A stretch of DNA of 64,000 nucleotides from assembly GCF_000006945.2 (NCBI RefSeq), contig NC_003197.2, positions 186,001-250,000 on the forward strand, in the 5' to 3' direction. The notes beneath the pieces are model-generated. The model was not told the origin of the DNA and searched no databases. It saw only the letters and a program-made list of their open reading frames with translations. This document shows, piece by piece, positions 17,991-27,877 of the stretch. Source of the stretch: Salmonella enterica subsp. enterica serovar Typhimurium str. LT2. GTDB lineage: Bacteria > Pseudomonadota > Gammaproteobacteria > Enterobacterales > Enterobacteriaceae. The position numbers were made by a program, and so were the translations under genes. Position 1 is the first letter of the stretch. Every line of letters begins with the position of its first letter.

Positions 17991-19070
17991 TCAGCGAATC
18001 TGAATCTCCAGCGTGGCGGTGGCCTGGTATTCTCCGGTGTGGGGAACATGTCCGGTGGTATTGACCGGCGCGGCGGTGAACTCGGTGCTGCCTCTACCGT
18101 CAGTGTAATCTTCAATCGGCAATTCGGCGCTGCCGCCGGGAACGATGGTATTATCGTATTTATCGGAAATCCGTATCCCCAAATTCTCATTGTCAGTTTT
18201 CAGGTAGTCCGGGTTGTGCGGATCGGTTGCGCCATTTAATGACATTGACAGGTTGGTGCCGTCCGCCACGTTGCTACAGGTAAAGTTTACCTGAGTGGTG
18301 ACGTGCGAGTTCTGCGGGCTGTCGCCGAGGTGACGAATATCTTTGCCCTCAATATCCGGTAGCCTGACCTCGATAACCTGCCCGGCGTTGATGGAGCAGG
18401 ACTGCGGCACGGTAATGGTCCCGGACATGGTGACGTGCGCCATCGGTGGAACGGAAGGGGGAATATTATCTCCGCTGCTGCCCGGCGTTTTTGACAAATA
18501 GAGATTCATAATCGTCGTCTCAGGAATGGTGATTTCACCTACCAATGGGTGAGTAATATAAATACGCACGTTACCCTTATTCCCTGCGGACATTTTGTTT
18601 ATGTCCGCGCCCGTACACCCGCCTGCGGTGGGGTCCTGATTACTGATCGCTGAAAAGGGAACGGGGATATACTGTTTCAGGTTACCGACGATGTAGGTTT
18701 CCGTACCAATCTCCAGCTTACCCGCGACCAGAACATAAAAATCCATCTGTTGCCCATTGCTACCCGCTTCGCTGTACGTTCCTTTTTGTGTTAAATCGCC
18801 GGTCGTGGCGGTGAAATAGTTAACGCCCTGATAATCTTTATTATCGCAGTCGCACCTGGCGCTGTATTCGCCGCCGACCGACCAACTCTCTTTGACTATT
18901 TTCCCTGCCTGGTTCTCATCCGTATCGGTAATGGTCTGGTCAAGGGGAAAAAAGAAATTATGCGTGCCGCTGGTGGGTTGACACCAGCCGCTTCCGTTGC
19001 CCATCGTTCCGTCTGCCAGCGCATGGCCTGAAAATAGCGATAGCGCCAGCAGCATCCATAAATTCTTCAT
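17991..19070 (-). CDS. stiH: Sti fimbrial tip adhesin-like protein
   Basis: 359 aa from the ATG giving MKNLWMLLALSLFSGHALA, a signal peptide; eight bases after the stiC stop, with GAGGAA as ribosome site. The longer reading starts inside stiC without support. N-terminal ~220 residues hold a Cys-containing unique domain (the likely receptor-binding part). The C-terminal ~140 residues are a pilin domain with paired Cys (VPQSCSIN, NFTCSN) and the terminal alternating strand TATLEIQIR that chaperones recognise. Last gene of stiABCH. Confidence 0.85.
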   Translation of the reverse strand: MKNLWMLLALSLFSGHALADGTMGNGSGWCQPTSGTHNFFFPLDQTITDTDENQAGKIVKESWSVGGEYSARCDCDNKDYQGVNYFTATTGDLTQKGTYSEAGSNGQQMDFYVLVAGKLEIGTETYIVGNLKQYIPVPFSAISNQDPTAGGCTGADINKMSAGNKGNVRIYITHPLVGEITIPETTIMNLYLSKTPGSSGDNIPPSVPPMAHVTMSGTITVPQSCSINAGQVIEVRLPDIEGKDIRHLGDSPQNSHVTTQVNFTCSNVADGTNLSMSLNGATDPHNPDYLKTDNENLGIRISDKYDNTIVPGGSAELPIEDYTDGRGSTEFTAAPVNTTGHVPHTGEYQATATLEIQIR

Positions 19071-19078
19071 TGTGTTCC

Positions 19079-21637
19079 TCACTGGCAGACGGCGTTCGCC
19101 ATCACTATGCCGTTCATATTTTTGCTGATATCCAGGCGGTAATCCGCGCGGCAAGAGGCGCTTCCCCAGTTCACCAGCAGCAGGCCCTCTTCCGGCAGGC
19201 CGCTGAGGAAGACCTGGCCTTTATCGCCGACGATACTGGCCAGGTTCGCATCCTGCCCATCGACGCTTGCCGTCGCGCCAAAGGGCACGGGCTCGCCATT
19301 GCTGCGCGTCAGCGTTAACAACACGCGATAGCCCTTATGCGTGTCATACGCCGCGCGCACCACCGCATTACGCGTCGGGTAGACGGTCTGGTTGTTGAGC
19401 GGAATATCCACGTTGTCAGCAAACGTGCTGCTGTCGAGCGAGATATCGTAGCGATAATACGGCGTGACGTTGGGGATCACCGTATAACCCCGGAAGTCGG
19501 TGGCGACGCCGGTCTGGTTTTCAACCGAAACGCCGCTGGCGCCGGGCGCTTTAATTAAAATCGCCGCGCCGGTAATCGGCTGGCTCAGGGTAATACCGTT
19601 TTCGTGCGCCAGAATGCCGCCGCTGATGCCGTAGCTGACTTGTTGGCTATCTGGCGACTGATTGTAACCGGCGTTGAGGTTGGCATAAGTGCCTTTATAG
19701 CTGGCGTTTACCCCGCCGGAATCACCGTCTTGTGTGCTGTGGCTTTGCTGTAACGACCAGTTCAGGTTTCTGTCACGCAGCGCGGTGCCGCTAAGGGTGG
19801 TGCTGTTCACCGTGGCATCGTGCTTACGCGTGTTCAGCATATAGCTGGCGTATAGCCTGGAATCGAACACCGTAAACGGAACGTGCAGCGACAGCGTGAA
19901 CAGCCGATCGTTCTGGTTATAACGATCGTCGTCGTTGTCATCATCGTCATTGTCCGAACGGTACTGGTAGGTGTTTTTGTTATAGCTGTAGCTCAGCGTA
20001 TAGCTCACCGGACCCCAGCTATTGTTGTAGCTGGCGCTCAGGGATTCCATCTGCTGCGCGCTGTGCCAGTAATCTTCTTTGACCCAACTTAGCGTTAAGG
20101 AACCGAGCGTATTGCTAATTTGCTGGTTGACCGAAGCTTCGAAACGATTATGGCGCTTGCCGTAGTTATCATAAAAATCGTCGTCCGGGTTGATCACCTC
20201 GCTCAGCGAATTGTAGTTTTCGCTGGCGTAACGATAGCCGGCCAGCGAAAACGTGGTGCCCGTACTGACGACGCCCTTGCTGTAGCGGACGTGCCAGGAT
20301 TGCCCGATTTCTTTGCGGCCATCGTCAAATTTGGCGTGCGACCAGATGCCGTCCAGGGAAATGGCCCCCAGCATCTGCATATTTTGCCCGACGCCGAAGG
20401 CGACGGACTGGTATTTATCGCCGGCAATCTGGCTGCCGCCGTACAGGGTGATGCCCCACGGCAGGCCGTACAGCAGGGTCGCCTGGCCGAAGTCGTCCAG
20501 CGCGTGGTTGTTATAATCGCGATATTTACCCACGGTCACGCTGTATTTTGCCCGTCCGGTGCGCTGCAGAATCGGCAGCGAAGAGTAGGGCACGATAAAA
20601 TGCTGTTCGCTGCCGTCGGCTTCTTTTACCGTCACGTCATAGTCGCCGTTGCTGCCGGTGGGAAACATATCGTTGATTTCAAATTCGCCCGGCGAAACGG
20701 CGGTCTGATAGGCGATATAGCCGTTTTGCCGCACGATAACCTGCGCGTTTGAGCGGGCGATGCCGCGAATCGTCGGGGCGTAACCACGCTGGCTGTTGGG
20801 CTGCATTTGATCGTCAGAGGTGAGCTGGAGGCCGCGAAAAGGTACGCTGTCGAACACGTCGGATGGCGTATTGCTGTCTCCGGCGGTGAACTGGCTTTTC
20901 AGCGCGATAATGTCGCGCTGTAAATAGTTATAAACGCTGTTCCAGCTACCGTTCTCGCCGTTATTTGAACTCCAGTTACTGTAGTTGCGAAAACGCCACG
21001 GCCCGAGGTTAAAACCCGGCTGGAGAGCGAGATACTTCGATTCCGCATCGTCGGAATCCTCACTGGAACCGTACTCTTTATAGCCGCTGAAGCTGTAGTT
21101 CAGCATCAGCGCGGTAATCCCCTCCTGCCACTTTTCCGGCGGTACGTAGCCGCGTGCGTTGTTGGCGATGTAGAGTTGCGGGATGCTTACTGATAATGCC
21201 TGTTGCTGAAAATCAAACCGCTGGCTGGCGCCGGGGATAACGCTGAGATCGACGCAGCCTTTTTCACTCTCCAGCGTTGGAAAAAGGTCGGTTTTGACGC
21301 CGTTATCTTTTAGTTCCTGGAGCCGTAAACAGCCCTGTAATGCCTGTTGACCGTCACTGAGCGTCGCGAGTTGAAAATCAACGTTTCGTGCGCCGATTTC
21401 TGTTTTATTGATATTGATAGTGACGTAATAGGTGCCAGGCAGCTGGCTTTTGTCGTTATCAAATGTCGACAGATCGACGCTTGTGCGATTCGCCTGCCCA
21501 TGGTTTTCAATAAATGCCGGATTGAAATAGTCGCGCGCCCATGCAACGTGTGTGAACGTGCTGCCCAGCGCGATACACACAGCGCAGCGCGATAAATAAA
21601 ATACCCGGTGTTGCCTTTTGCGCATCGGCACTCTCAT
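19079..21637 (-). CDS. stiC: Sti fimbrial outer-membrane usher
   Basis: About 852 aa from the ATG at 21637. An upstream TTG at 21655 overlaps the stiB stop, and the next ATG at 21625 (MRKRQHR) is also possible. FimD/PapC family: signal peptide to about VAWA, N-terminal chaperone-binding domain (DYFNPAFIE), plug (PFRGLQLTSDDQMQPNSQRG), 24-strand barrel, C-terminal domains ending with a Cys pair. An Asp-rich loop (NDDDDNDDDR) is encoded by GAC/GAT tracts near 19925-19960. Second-to-last gene of the operon. Confidence 0.93.
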   Translation of the reverse strand: MRVPMRKRQHRVFYLSRCAVCIALGSTFTHVAWARDYFNPAFIENHGQANRTSVDLSTFDNDKSQLPGTYYVTININKTEIGARNVDFQLATLSDGQQALQGCLRLQELKDNGVKTDLFPTLESEKGCVDLSVIPGASQRFDFQQQALSVSIPQLYIANNARGYVPPEKWQEGITALMLNYSFSGYKEYGSSEDSDDAESKYLALQPGFNLGPWRFRNYSNWSSNNGENGSWNSVYNYLQRDIIALKSQFTAGDSNTPSDVFDSVPFRGLQLTSDDQMQPNSQRGYAPTIRGIARSNAQVIVRQNGYIAYQTAVSPGEFEINDMFPTGSNGDYDVTVKEADGSEQHFIVPYSSLPILQRTGRAKYSVTVGKYRDYNNHALDDFGQATLLYGLPWGITLYGGSQIAGDKYQSVAFGVGQNMQMLGAISLDGIWSHAKFDDGRKEIGQSWHVRYSKGVVSTGTTFSLAGYRYASENYNSLSEVINPDDDFYDNYGKRHNRFEASVNQQISNTLGSLTLSWVKEDYWHSAQQMESLSASYNNSWGPVSYTLSYSYNKNTYQYRSDNDDDDNDDDRYNQNDRLFTLSLHVPFTVFDSRLYASYMLNTRKHDATVNSTTLSGTALRDRNLNWSLQQSHSTQDGDSGGVNASYKGTYANLNAGYNQSPDSQQVSYGISGGILAHENGITLSQPITGAAILIKAPGASGVSVENQTGVATDFRGYTVIPNVTPYYRYDISLDSSTFADNVDIPLNNQTVYPTRNAVVRAAYDTHKGYRVLLTLTRSNGEPVPFGATASVDGQDANLASIVGDKGQVFLSGLPEEGLLLVNWGSASCRADYRLDISKNMNGIVMANAVCQ

Positions 21638-21651
21638 CCCTGTCACTCTTC

Positions 21652-22335
21652 TCAAGGCGTTTGTTTATGTTCGGGGCCAGTACCGCCAAAATCGTTGATG
21701 ATAGACCAGACAATCGGGCCGCTGGCGGCGGCAGGCAGCGTGTACTGCGCGTTGCCGAAAGGCGCCACATAGCGCGGGGCTTTCACTTTTTGACTGCCAA
21801 CGGAAAGGGTGGCGAAGTTCATATAATAGGGCGTGGGGTTCTTCACGGTGAGCGTGCGACCCTGACGCGACCACGTTAACCGATCGGCAACCTCTTCTGG
21901 TTTTTGGGTTAACGCTTTTGGCCGGTAAATCAGCTTAAATTCCGCTTTAACGGCCAGCATGAGTGTGTTGTGTTTATTGTCCGGATTGCTGCTGGGAATC
22001 GATTTAATATCCAGCCAGTACAGCGACTCGCGATCTTCCGGCAAATTGCCGCCGGTACGGATAATTCGTAGTACGTTCTTTTGCCCGCCATTAAGGCGAA
22101 AAAGCGGCGGGGTGACCATAAACGGCGCATCACCGCTCGCCCCGGTTTCACTGATCGATTGCGCCCAGGACTGAATTAAATAGGGAACGTTGTCGCTATT
22201 GCTTATCGATATGGACGCATCTTTGGCATCGCCGTGAAAAATAACCCGCGTTGTGCCGATGTTTATCCCTGCGGCATGCGCCAGCGAACCGCACAACAGG
22301 CAACAAAGCAACCCTGCTTTAGCCAATGAATTCAT
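21652..22335 (-). CDS. stiB: Sti periplasmic fimbrial chaperone
   Basis: 227 aa from the ATG at 22335 (MNSLAKAGLLCC), preceded by GAGG; the 14 extra upstream codons are rejected. Signal peptide ends near LAHA/A. PapD-like two-domain fold: GINIGTTRVIF strand A1 with the subunit-anchoring Arg, then the RVIRTGGNLPEDRESLYW-type chaperone signature (here LRIIRTGGNLPEDRESLYWL). Follows the stiA hairpin. Confidence 0.94.
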   Translation of the reverse strand: MNSLAKAGLLCCLLCGSLAHAAGINIGTTRVIFHGDAKDASISISNSDNVPYLIQSWAQSISETGASGDAPFMVTPPLFRLNGGQKNVLRIIRTGGNLPEDRESLYWLDIKSIPSSNPDNKHNTLMLAVKAEFKLIYRPKALTQKPEEVADRLTWSRQGRTLTVKNPTPYYMNFATLSVGSQKVKAPRYVAPFGNAQYTLPAAASGPIVWSIINDFGGTGPEHKQTP

Positions 22336-22355
22336 TGATGACCTCAATAAACAAA

Positions 22356-22375
22356 GGGGCCAGCCGACGCTGGCC
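22356..22375 (-). terminator. Attenuator-like hairpin between stiA and stiB
   Basis: On the minus strand: GGCCAGC, loop GTCG, GCTGGCC, CC, then TTTGTTTATTG. A perfect 7-bp GC stem with a U-rich tail immediately after the major pilin gene. Probably lets some polymerase stop, or protects the pilin mRNA, so that pilin exceeds chaperone and usher (inference). Confidence 0.7.
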
Positions 22376-22382
22376 ACCAGGA

Positions 22383-22922
22383 TCAGTTATATTGCAGATA
22401 GAATGTTGCGGTTGCATCGACCGTTCCCGACTTAACGGGAACCGCGGTGGCGATATAGCGGGCGGTGAAAGGCATTGAGAGTTCCGTCACCCCCTCTGCT
22501 GTAGGGAGGTTGACTGGGGCAGACCATGCCTGAAGATCGTTAAAGGTCATAGGGGTGCTAGTTTTATCAAGAATTTGCACGCCAATATTCTCAGCATCAT
22601 CCTCATTTTTCAGGATGGTCGCATCGGTTCCGTCGAGTGTGCCTTCAAAGCGCGCCTGTACACTGCTGTAGACGTTTGCGTCGCAGTTTTCGAGTTCGAT
22701 GGTGAAGTCTGTATCCCCTGCCGTCTGCCCTGCGGCAGTGAAAAGAGAGGCAAATTCTTCCTGTAATGTCACCTCTACTGAATCCGTTTTTACCGTACAG
22801 GCGTTTTGCTTAATGAGGCCGGTGATATGTACGGTGCCGTCTTTGGCGGTGTCTGCCAGCGCGGCGGGGGAGAGGGTGATGGCGGCCAGTGCCACAGTGA
22901 GTGTTTTTAAGGAGAGTTTCAT
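22383..22922 (-). CDS. stiA: Sti major fimbrial subunit
   Basis: 179 aa. Signal peptide MKLSLKTLTVALAAITLSPA ending ALA/D. Type 1-like pilin: Cys in KQNACTVKT and Cys in LENCDANV forming the usual disulfide, donor-strand region at the N-terminus of the mature protein (GTVHITGLIK) and the C-terminal ATFYLQYN motif with penultimate Tyr. AAAGGAT precedes the ATG; a TATAAT lies on the minus strand at 22948-22943. First gene of the operon. Confidence 0.93.
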   Translation of the reverse strand: MKLSLKTLTVALAAITLSPAALADTAKDGTVHITGLIKQNACTVKTDSVEVTLQEEFASLFTAAGQTAGDTDFTIELENCDANVYSSVQARFEGTLDGTDATILKNEDDAENIGVQILDKTSTPMTFNDLQAWSAPVNLPTAEGVTELSMPFTARYIATAVPVKSGTVDATATFYLQYN

Positions 22923-23292
22923 TATCTTTGATCCTTTAAGATATTATAAATATTGACATAGTAACAATATCTATAGTGTGGAAAGTTATTGTTCTTTTTA
23001 TTCCCGAATGAGTAAATATAATGTCCGATGATTTTTACGGCGCGAAGAAAAATTCAGAATACATAAATATGAAATATTTATAATATATATTTAATCAATT
23101 ATTTTGGTGAGTGTTTGTTTAATTGAATCGCCGTGATTACCCTTTAATGGGCCAGATTCTATGAAGGCTGCTAACAATTTTAAAAATAATGCAAATTTTT
23201 TTTGAATAAAAAATGATCGTGGTCATAGTGTGTTGTCGGCCAAAAAAACATGCTGACATCATGCAGGATTGGAGCTCAATGGAGGAGAAGTT
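22923..23292. promoter_or_regulatory. AT-rich divergent control region of stiA and yadI
   Basis: 370 bp without a credible gene. Strongly AT-rich, with long A/T runs around 23060-23110 and 23175-23215, as expected for H-NS-bound fimbrial control DNA. A -10-like TATAAT for stiA lies at 22948-22943 (minus). I see no convincing invertible or phase-variable element. Confidence 0.5.
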
Positions 23293-23733
23293 ATGCTGGG
23301 ATGGGTCATTTCCTGTCATGACGATCGGGCGCAGGAAATGCTCGAAGGTCTTGAAAAGAAGTATGGGCCGTTGGCGCAGTGTCGGGCGGTCAATTTCTGG
23401 CGTGGGTTAAGCGTAAATATGCTCAGCCGCATGATGTGTGACGCCCTCCATGCCACCGACTCCGGTGAAGGCGTGATATTTTTAACCGACATTTCCGGCG
23501 CGGCGCCTTATCGTGTAGCGTCGCTGATGAGCCATAAACATTCTCAATGTGAAGTTATTTCCGGTGTCAGCTATTCATTGATGGAGGAAATGATTACCTG
23601 GCGAGAGTCAATGAGCAGTTCAGCATTTCGCGACCAGATTGTCGCGCTTGGCGCGCCGGATGTCACCAGTCTCTGGCATCAGCAGCAGAAAAATCCGCCT
23701 TTTGTATTGCTGCATGATTCGTATGAGTTTTGA
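23293..23733 (+). CDS. yadI: YadI, orphan PTS EIIA(Man)-type protein
   Basis: 146 aa from ATG 23293 (MLGWVISCHDDRA), with GGAGAAG upstream; eight further upstream codons are rejected. Single PTS mannose-type IIA domain with the presumed phospho-His in the CHDD loop near residue 8 and SGEGVIFLTDISGAAPY. No IIB, IIC or IID partner is nearby, so it may be regulatory rather than transporting. Confidence 0.92.
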   Translation: MLGWVISCHDDRAQEMLEGLEKKYGPLAQCRAVNFWRGLSVNMLSRMMCDALHATDSGEGVIFLTDISGAAPYRVASLMSHKHSQCEVISGVSYSLMEEMITWRESMSSSAFRDQIVALGAPDVTSLWHQQQKNPPFVLLHDSYEF

Positions 23734-23794
23734 TCAATACCATTGACGACGCTTTTGCTACAATGACGGCGTTTTTTCGCCTCGGTTATGATAT

Positions 23795-25024
23795 ATGGTT
23801 ATGCGCGTTGTTCTTATCTTGCTGTTCTTTTTCGCCGGTAATGTGTTGGCTGCCTTGCCCGCTCGTTATATGCAAACGACGAAAGATGCCGCCATCTGGT
23901 CGCAGATTGGCGACAAAATGGTGACCGTAGGGAATATCCGCGCCGGACAAATTCTTTCCGTAACGCCTGTTGCGGCTGATTATTATGCCTTTAAATTCGG
24001 CTTCGGTGTGGGCTTTATCGATAAAGGCCATCTGGAATCCGTGCAGGGAAAACAAAAAGTGGAAGATGGCCTGGGCGATCTTAACAAGCCGCTCAGCAAT
24101 CAGAATCTGGTGACCTGGAAGGACACGCCGGTGTATAACGCGCCGGACATCAGTAGCGCCCCGTTTGGCGTATTGGTGGATAATTTGCGTTACCCCATTA
24201 TTAGCAAGCTGAAAGGCCGGCTACATCAAACCTGGTATCAGATCCGTATTGGCGACAGGCTGGCTTATGTCAACGCCATGGATGCGCAGGAAGACAACGG
24301 CATTCCGATTTTGACCTATCATCACATTTTACGTGATGAAGAGAATACCCGTTTTCGCCATACCTCCACCACGACTTCGGTTCGGGCATTCAGCAACCAA
24401 ATGACCTGGCTTCGCGATCGCGGCTATGCCACGTTGACGATGTACCAACTGGAGGATTACATCTATAACCGCGCTAATTTCCCGGCGCGCGCGGTGGCTA
24501 TCACCTTTGATGATGGCCTTAAATCGGTGAGTCGCTATGCGTATCCGGTATTAAAGCAGTACGATATGAAAGCGACGGCATTTATTATCTCATCGCGTAT
24601 TAAGCGCCATCCGCAAAAATGGAATCCCAGGTCGCTGCAATTTATGAGCGTGTCCGAATTGCGCAAGATAAGCGATGTTTTTGATTTTCAGTCGCATACC
24701 CATTTTTTACACCGGGTAGACGGGCATCGCCGCCCGATTTTATATAGCCGCAGCTACCATAATATTCTGTTTGATTTTGAACGCTCGCGGCGGGCGCTCG
24801 CACAGTTTACTCCGCACGTATTTTATCTTTCTTATCCCTTTGGCGGTTATAACGCGACCGCGATCAAAGCAGCAAAAGACGCCGGTTTCCATCTGGCGGT
24901 AACCACGGTGAGAGGGAAGGTGAAGCCGGGAGATAATCCGATGCTGCTCAAAAGGCTGTATATTCTGCGCACGGATTCGCTGGAAACCATGTCGCGGCTG
25001 ATCAGCAACCAGCCGCAGGGATAA
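23795..25024 (+). CDS. yadE: YadE, secreted polysaccharide deacetylase-family protein
   Basis: 409 aa. N-terminal signal peptide ([19 protein letters not shown]), an SH3-like beta region, then a NodB-type deacetylase domain from about residue 170: [10 protein letters not shown] (metal-binding Asp pair), [10 protein letters not shown] (metal-binding His), and [12 protein letters not shown] 23795 and ATG 23801 are both possible; the ribosome site is weak. Substrate unknown. Its stop lies only six bases from that of convergent panD. Confidence 0.9.
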   Translation: MVMRVVLILLFFFAGNVLAALPARYMQTTKDAAIWSQIGDKMVTVGNIRAGQILSVTPVAADYYAFKFGFGVGFIDKGHLESVQGKQKVEDGLGDLNKPLSNQNLVTWKDTPVYNAPDISSAPFGVLVDNLRYPIISKLKGRLHQTWYQIRIGDRLAYVNAMDAQEDNGIPILTYHHILRDEENTRFRHTSTTTSVRAFSNQMTWLRDRGYATLTMYQLEDYIYNRANFPARAVAITFDDGLKSVSRYAYPVLKQYDMKATAFIISSRIKRHPQKWNPRSLQFMSVSELRKISDVFDFQSHTHFLHRVDGHRRPILYSRSYHNILFDFERSRRALAQFTPHVFYLSYPFGGYNATAIKAAKDAGFHLAVTTVRGKVKPGDNPMLLKRLYILRTDSLETMSRLISNQPQG

Positions 25025-25030
25025 GGACTA

Positions 25031-25411
25031 TCAGGCAACCTGTACCGGAATAGCTTTCGCGGTGCGCTTCATTTCGTTGTCGCCTTCAAAATAGGCCACT
25101 TTCGGACGCCATGTACGCGCTTCTTCATCAGACATGGTGACGAAGCTGGCGATAATCACAATGTCGCCAACTTCAGCGCAGTGCGCCGCCGCACCGTTCA
25201 CCGAGATGATTCTGGAGCCGCGTTCAGCCGCAATCGCATAGGTTGAGAAACGTTTCCCATTGGTCACGTTCCAGATATCAATCGCTTCGTTTTCCAGAAT
25301 ACCGGAGGCATCAAGGAAATCCTGGTCAATGGCACAGGAACCTTCGTAGTGCAGGTCCGCCTGCGTGACTTTTACGCGGTGGAGCTTGCCTTGCAGCATG
25401 GTGCGAATCAT
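25031..25411 (-). CDS. panD: Aspartate 1-decarboxylase proenzyme
   Basis: 126 aa, identical length to E. coli PanD. Makes beta-alanine for pantothenate. Self-processing site Gly24-Ser25 in HYEGSCAID generates the pyruvoyl group; catalytic Lys9 (GKLH) and Tyr58 region ([12 protein letters not shown]) present. Its activation in E. coli needs PanZ, encoded elsewhere. Confidence 0.97.
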
Positions 25412-25441
25412 AACTTCTTTACCCTGTCGTTTACCTTGGCT

Positions 25442-25464
25442 AAGCAGGCGCTTGTGGCCTGCTT
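25442..25464 (-). other. Hairpin in the panC-panD gap
   Basis: AAGCAGGC (25442-25449) and GCCTGCTT (25457-25464), perfect 8-bp stem with 7-base loop, 31 bases upstream of the panD start. No T run on the minus strand, so more likely an mRNA-stabilising or processing structure than a terminator. E. coli K-12 carries rpnC (yadD) in this gap; it is absent here. Confidence 0.55.
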
Positions 25465-25505
25465 TGGAAATTCTCAGGCAGTATTGCCCGATTTTTAACC
25501 CCTGT

Positions 25506-26360
25506 CTACTGGGCTAATGTAACGCTTTGATTATCGATCAGACGCGCCTGACCCAGCCAGGCGGCAGCCAGAATCACTGCGCGTTTGCTGGTTTCCGTCA
25601 GCTCCAGCAGCGTGTCGGCATCACGGATTTGAATGTCGTCGGCACGGAAGCCTTTTTCATTCAGTTCCTGTTCGGCAATGGCAATAATCTCTTGCAGCTC
25701 ACGATTACCCGCAATCAGTTTTTCAGCGATGCTATTCATCACGTTGTATAGACCCGGCGCAATTTTGCGCTGCTCTGCGGTCAGATAAGCGTTACGTGAG
25801 CTGAGCGCCAGACCGTCTTTAGCGCGAATAATCGGCACGCCGACGATCTCAATGTCATAACTCATATCCGCCACCATTTTGCGGATCAGCGCCAGTTGCT
25901 GGAAATCCTTCTCGCCAAAGCAGGCGATATCCGGCTGGATCAGGTTGAACAGCTTGCTGACGATAGTCGAGACGCCGCGGAAATGACCTGGACGGCTGGC
26001 GCCTTCCAGCATGGTAGAGAGGCCGGGAACATCAACGTACGTCTGGCCTTCCAGCCCATGCGGGTAGATTTCCTCAACGGCTGGCGCAAAGACATAATCG
26101 ACTTTGCGTTTGTTCAGCTTTTCACAATCTTCCTGCAGCGTGCGCGGATAACGCACCAGATCGTCCGGCCGATCAAACTGCATCGGATTGACGAAAATGC
26201 TGACGATCACCACATCAGCCCGGGCTTTTGCCTCATCGACCAGCTTCATATGGCCGTCGTGCAGGTTGCCCATGGTGGGAACCAGTGCGACGCGTTTACC
26301 TTCCTGACGCAGACGACGAATATGCTGGCGCAGCAGCGGCAGGGTTTCAATGATTAGCAC
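25506..26360 (-). CDS. panC: Pantothenate synthetase
   Basis: 284 aa. Condenses pantoate and beta-alanine with ATP. Nucleotidyltransferase fold: [14 protein letters not shown] (HIGH-like), [14 protein letters not shown], and LSSRNAYL (KMSKS-like). Second step after PanB, whose gene lies upstream across a BIME element. Confidence 0.97.
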
Positions 26361-26391
26361 AACAAAACTCCTTGAGTTGCTTGATGATCCT

Positions 26392-26472
26392 GCCCGATGG
26401 CGCTGCGCTTATCAGGCCTACATCCGTTGAGGATCTGTAGGCCGGATAAGACGCGTCGCGTCGCCATCCGGC
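26392..26472. repeat. BIME (paired REP) between panB and panC
   Basis: Inverted REP pair: GCCCGATGGCGCTGCGCTTATCAGG... and ...TAGGCCGGATAAGACG...GCCATCCGGC. Fills almost the whole gap between two same-strand genes; may stabilise the upstream panB mRNA. Confidence 0.9.
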
Positions 26473-26485
26473 ACGGTCAGAAAAA

Positions 26486-27277
26486 TTAGTGAAAGCTGTG
26501 TTCTTCGCCCGGATAAACGCCGGACTCCACTTCAGCCATATACTGCTGTACGGCGGCGCGCATGTCGCCCGCTTCGGCGAGGAAATTTTTCGCGAATTTT
26601 GGAATATGACCGCCGGTGATGCCAAACGCATCGTGCATCACCAGGATCTGACCGTCGGTGACGTTGCCCGCGCCGATGCCGATCACCGGAATCGACAGCG
26701 CTTCCGTGACGCGCTTCGCCAGCTCAACCGGCACGCACTCCAGCACCAGCAGTTGAGCGCCAGCGGCTTCTAAAGCCAGCGCGTCATCCAGCAGCACTTG
26801 TCCTGCATCTCCACGGCCCTGAATTTTATAGCCGCCGAAGATATTCACCGACTGGGGCGTTAACCCCAGATGACCACAAACCGGCACGGCGCGTTCGGTG
26901 AGCATTTTCACCGTATCAACCAGCCAGGCGCCGCCTTCAATTTTGACCATATTGGCCCCCGCACGCATCACGATAGCCGCGTTTTCACATGCCTGTTCCG
27001 GGGTGGCGTAAGCCATAAACGGCAGGTCGGAGAGCAATAGACAGTTGGGCGCGCCGCGGCGTACCGCGCGGGTGTGGTAGGCGATATCTTCCACGGTGAC
27101 AGGCAGGGTGGAGTCGTGCCCCTGAATTGTCATGCCCAGAGAGTCGCCAACCAGCATCACATTGATACCTTCGTCGGCAAATAACTTAGCGAAGCTGTAG
27201 TCGTAGGCGGTAATTGTCGCGAAGCGTTTTTTCTCTTGCTTGCATTTCTGCAGCAGTGAAATGGTGGTGGGTTTCAT
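26486..27277 (-). CDS. panB: Ketopantoate hydroxymethyltransferase
   Basis: 263 aa. Transfers hydroxymethyl from 5,10-methylene-THF to alpha-ketoisovalerate, first committed step of pantothenate synthesis. Conserved [24 protein letters not shown] (metal-binding Asp), KIEGG and GHLGLTPQS. In E. coli K-12 the yad fimbrial operon lies between panB and folK; here only 120 bp separate them. Confidence 0.97.
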
Positions 27278-27397
27278 AACGTTTCCTGATGGTAAAAGTT
27301 ATATTTCCCGGCATTCTAACAGTCATATTCAGGGGGGCAATTGATTTAAGCAATCGTTTGGCGCTAAAGCAGTAAACGCTAAAGGGGAGGCGATGTT

Positions 27398-27877
27398 TTA
27401 CCAGTGGGCGGGTTTTGCAGCACCAAGATGGGTGAGATGCTGATGCAGGCTGATACCATCCGGAAAGATCAGATCAGGAGCGATTTCGAATAACGGCCAC
27501 AGCATAAAACCGCGGTTTTTCATGTCGTAGTGCGGCACGGTCAGACGGTCGGTGTTAATGACTTCATCGCCAAACAGCATAATGTCGAGATCCAGCGTGC
27601 GCGGCCCCCAGCGTTCGGCTTTGCGCACCCGGCCCTGTTGCAGCTCAATGCGCTGGGTATGGTTAAGCAATTCTTCGGGGGCGAGAGCGGTATCCAGCGC
27701 CACCGCAGCGTTCAGGTAATCGGGCTGATCCTGTGGGCCAAGCGGCGGCGTGCGGTAAAACGAAGAAACCGCGACGATACGGCTATCGGGAATGTCGGCG
27801 ATAGCCTTCAGGGCGGCATTGACCTGCTCCAGCGGAGAGGCCAGATTACTGCCAAGCGCGATATACGCGATCGTCAT
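27398..27877 (-). CDS. folK: 2-amino-4-hydroxy-6-hydroxymethyldihydropteridine pyrophosphokinase
   Basis: 159 aa from ATG 27877, which overlaps the pcnB stop as ATGA. Folate synthesis: ATP pyrophosphoryl transfer to HMDP. HPPK motifs [32 protein letters not shown] and [12 protein letters not shown] (two metal Asp). The 44 extra upstream codons of the open frame lie inside pcnB and are rejected. Confidence 0.97.
   Translation of the reverse strand: MTIAYIALGSNLASPLEQVNAALKAIADIPDSRIVAVSSFYRTPPLGPQDQPDYLNAAVALDTALAPEELLNHTQRIELQQGRVRKAERWGPRTLDLDIMLFGDEVINTDRLTVPHYDMKNRGFMLWPLFEIAPDLIFPDGISLHQHLTHLGAAKPAHW

Noticed and set aside
22923..23292. Invertible promoter (fimS-like) upstream of stiA
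   Set aside because: No pair of matching inverted repeats bounding a segment, and no recombinase gene nearby.
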